From Bacillota bacterium (GTDB lineage: Bacteria > Bacillota > DTU030), in NCBI GenBank assembly GCA_012841005.1, contig DUVO01000327.1, positions 1 to 7,001 on the forward strand: a stretch of DNA of 7,001 nt. The letters are read 5' to 3'. Every line of letters starts with the position of its first letter. The stretch's first letter is position 1. This document shows, in pieces, positions 6,243 through 7,001 of this stretch. The notes beneath the pieces were generated by a model that saw only the letters and a list, made by a program, of their open reading frames with translations, was not told where the DNA came from and did no database searches. The position numbers and the translations under genes are program-made.

Positions 6243-7001
6243 TCACTTGATCTTCAGAACCGCCATAAAAGCTTCCTGGGGTACTTCTATATTTCCCACC
6301 TGCTTCATTCTCTTTTTACCTTCCTTTTGCTTCTCCAACAATTTCCGCTTCCTGGTAACATCTCCCCCGTAGCATTTCTGCAATACATCCTTGCGCAAGG
6401 CCCGCACCGTTTCCCTGGCAATAGGTCTGTTGCCCACAACGGCTTGGATAGGGATATCAAACATCTGCCTGGGGATCAGGCGGCGCAGTTTATCCACCAG
6501 TTCCCGGCCCCGGTAATAGGCCTGATCCTGGTGGGTTATACTCGATAAGGCATCAACCAGTTCTCCGTTAATCAAAATATCCAGCTTGACCAACTTCGCT
6601 TCCCTGTGGTCCAAATACTCATAGTCGAGGGAGGCATAACCACGGGTGCGGGATTTAAGTAAATCAAAGAAATCATAAATAATTTCACTCAGAGGCAAAT
6701 CATAGGTCAGCAGCACCCGGGTCTGGTCCATGTATTCCATGTTGCGAAATTCCCCCCGGTTTTCCTGGCAAAGCTCCATTACCGGTCCTACGTAAGGGCT
6801 GGGTACAATTATGGTCGCCCGAACATAGGGTTCAGCCAAGGAAGCTATCTCCTGTTGGGGTGGGAATTTGACCGGGTTATCAATATACTCAACACTCCCA
6901 TTGGTCCTGGTAACCTTGTACTTGACGCTGGGGGCAGTTGTAATCAGTTCCAGGTTATATTCCCGCTCCAGCCTTTCCTGGACAATCTCCATGTGCAAAA
7001 G
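6243..7001 (-). CDS. lepA: Elongation factor 4 (LepA), C-terminal part only
   Basis: Ribosome-associated translational GTPase (EF4), proposed to act in ribosome back-translocation or in initiation and 30S biogenesis. Only the last 252 residues or so of an expected protein of about 600 are inside the window. The frame is open at 7001, and the reading [16 protein letters not shown] at the edge is the middle of the family's conserved domain III, so a start codon there would be false. The GTPase and domain II are outside. Visible are the EF-G V-like domain and the unique LepA C-terminal domain: the stretch [20 protein letters not shown], then [20 protein letters not shown] and the ending [14 protein letters not shown], all strongly typical. 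Stop TGA is at 6243-6245. With hemW 16 bases downstream, the pair is probably one transcript. Confidence 0.97.
   Translation of the reverse strand, partial: LLHMEIVQERLEREYNLELITTAPSVKYKVTRTNGSVEYIDNPVKFPPQQEIASLAEPYVRATIIVPSPYVGPVMELCQENRGEFRNMEYMDQTRVLLTYDLPLSEIIYDFFDLLKSRTRGYASLDYEYLDHREAKLVKLDILINGELVDALSSITHQDQAYYRGRELVDKLRRLIPRQMFDIPIQAVVGNRPIARETVRALRKDVLQKCYGGDVTRKRKLLEKQKEGKKRMKQVGNIEVPQEAFMAVLKIK

Noticed and set aside
1..7001. A novel defence, mobile or biosynthetic system
   Set aside because: All coding space is taken by six conserved housekeeping and heat-shock genes in their usual order, and the gaps hold only short regulatory elements. I see no transposase, repeat array, tRNA or foreign-looking segment.

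Overview
The window is a conserved Bacillota (Firmicutes) chromosomal segment, and every gene reads on the minus strand. In transcription order (high to low coordinates) it runs lepA (3' part) - hemW - [promoter + CIRCE] - hrcA - grpE - dnaK - dnaJ (5' part, C-terminal end cut off). This is the order known from Bacillus subtilis and many Clostridia. Three things point to a Gram-positive, low-to-mid GC anaerobe or relative of the Clostridia: the gene order, HrcA/CIRCE control, and a DnaK with a short nucleotide-binding domain ending in [10 protein letters not shown]. The base composition looks close to half GC by eye, which fits deep-branching Clostridia such as Peptococcaceae-like or Moorella-like lineages better than Bacillus or Clostridium sensu stricto. 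That placement is inference; no genus can be fixed from here.

Region by region. 1-1089 is dnaJ, starting at GTG and open at the window edge. 1090-1222 is a 133-base dnaK-dnaJ gap with an 11-bp inverted repeat and a strong ribosome site. 1223-3067 is dnaK, with a very strong ribosome site before it. 3107-3778 is grpE, with a long acidic N-terminus. 3779-3935 is the hrcA-grpE gap, with a GC-rich hairpin and a possible extended -10 promoter. 3936-4964 is hrcA. 4965-5065 holds the heat-shock control region: a perfect CIRCE operator and sigma-A type promoter elements. 5066-6226 is hemW. 6243-7001 is the C-terminal third or so of lepA. There is no gene-free stretch longer than 300 bases and no sign of RNA genes, mobile elements or CRISPR.

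How they work together. DnaK is the ATP-driven Hsp70 chaperone, DnaJ delivers substrate and stimulates its ATPase, and GrpE exchanges its nucleotide. HrcA represses the cluster by binding CIRCE, and in known systems its activity depends on GroEL, so unfolded protein relieves repression. LepA (a ribosome-associated GTPase, EF4) and HemW (a radical-SAM family heme chaperone) are the usual upstream neighbours and lie 16 bases apart, so they are probably co-transcribed. No terminator separates hemW from the hrcA promoter.

I found no previously undescribed system. The parts that merit a second look are regulatory: the two intercistronic hairpins, the possible internal promoter before grpE, the overlap of an ATG-TGA start-stop with the dnaJ GTG start, and start-codon choices for hrcA and hemW.
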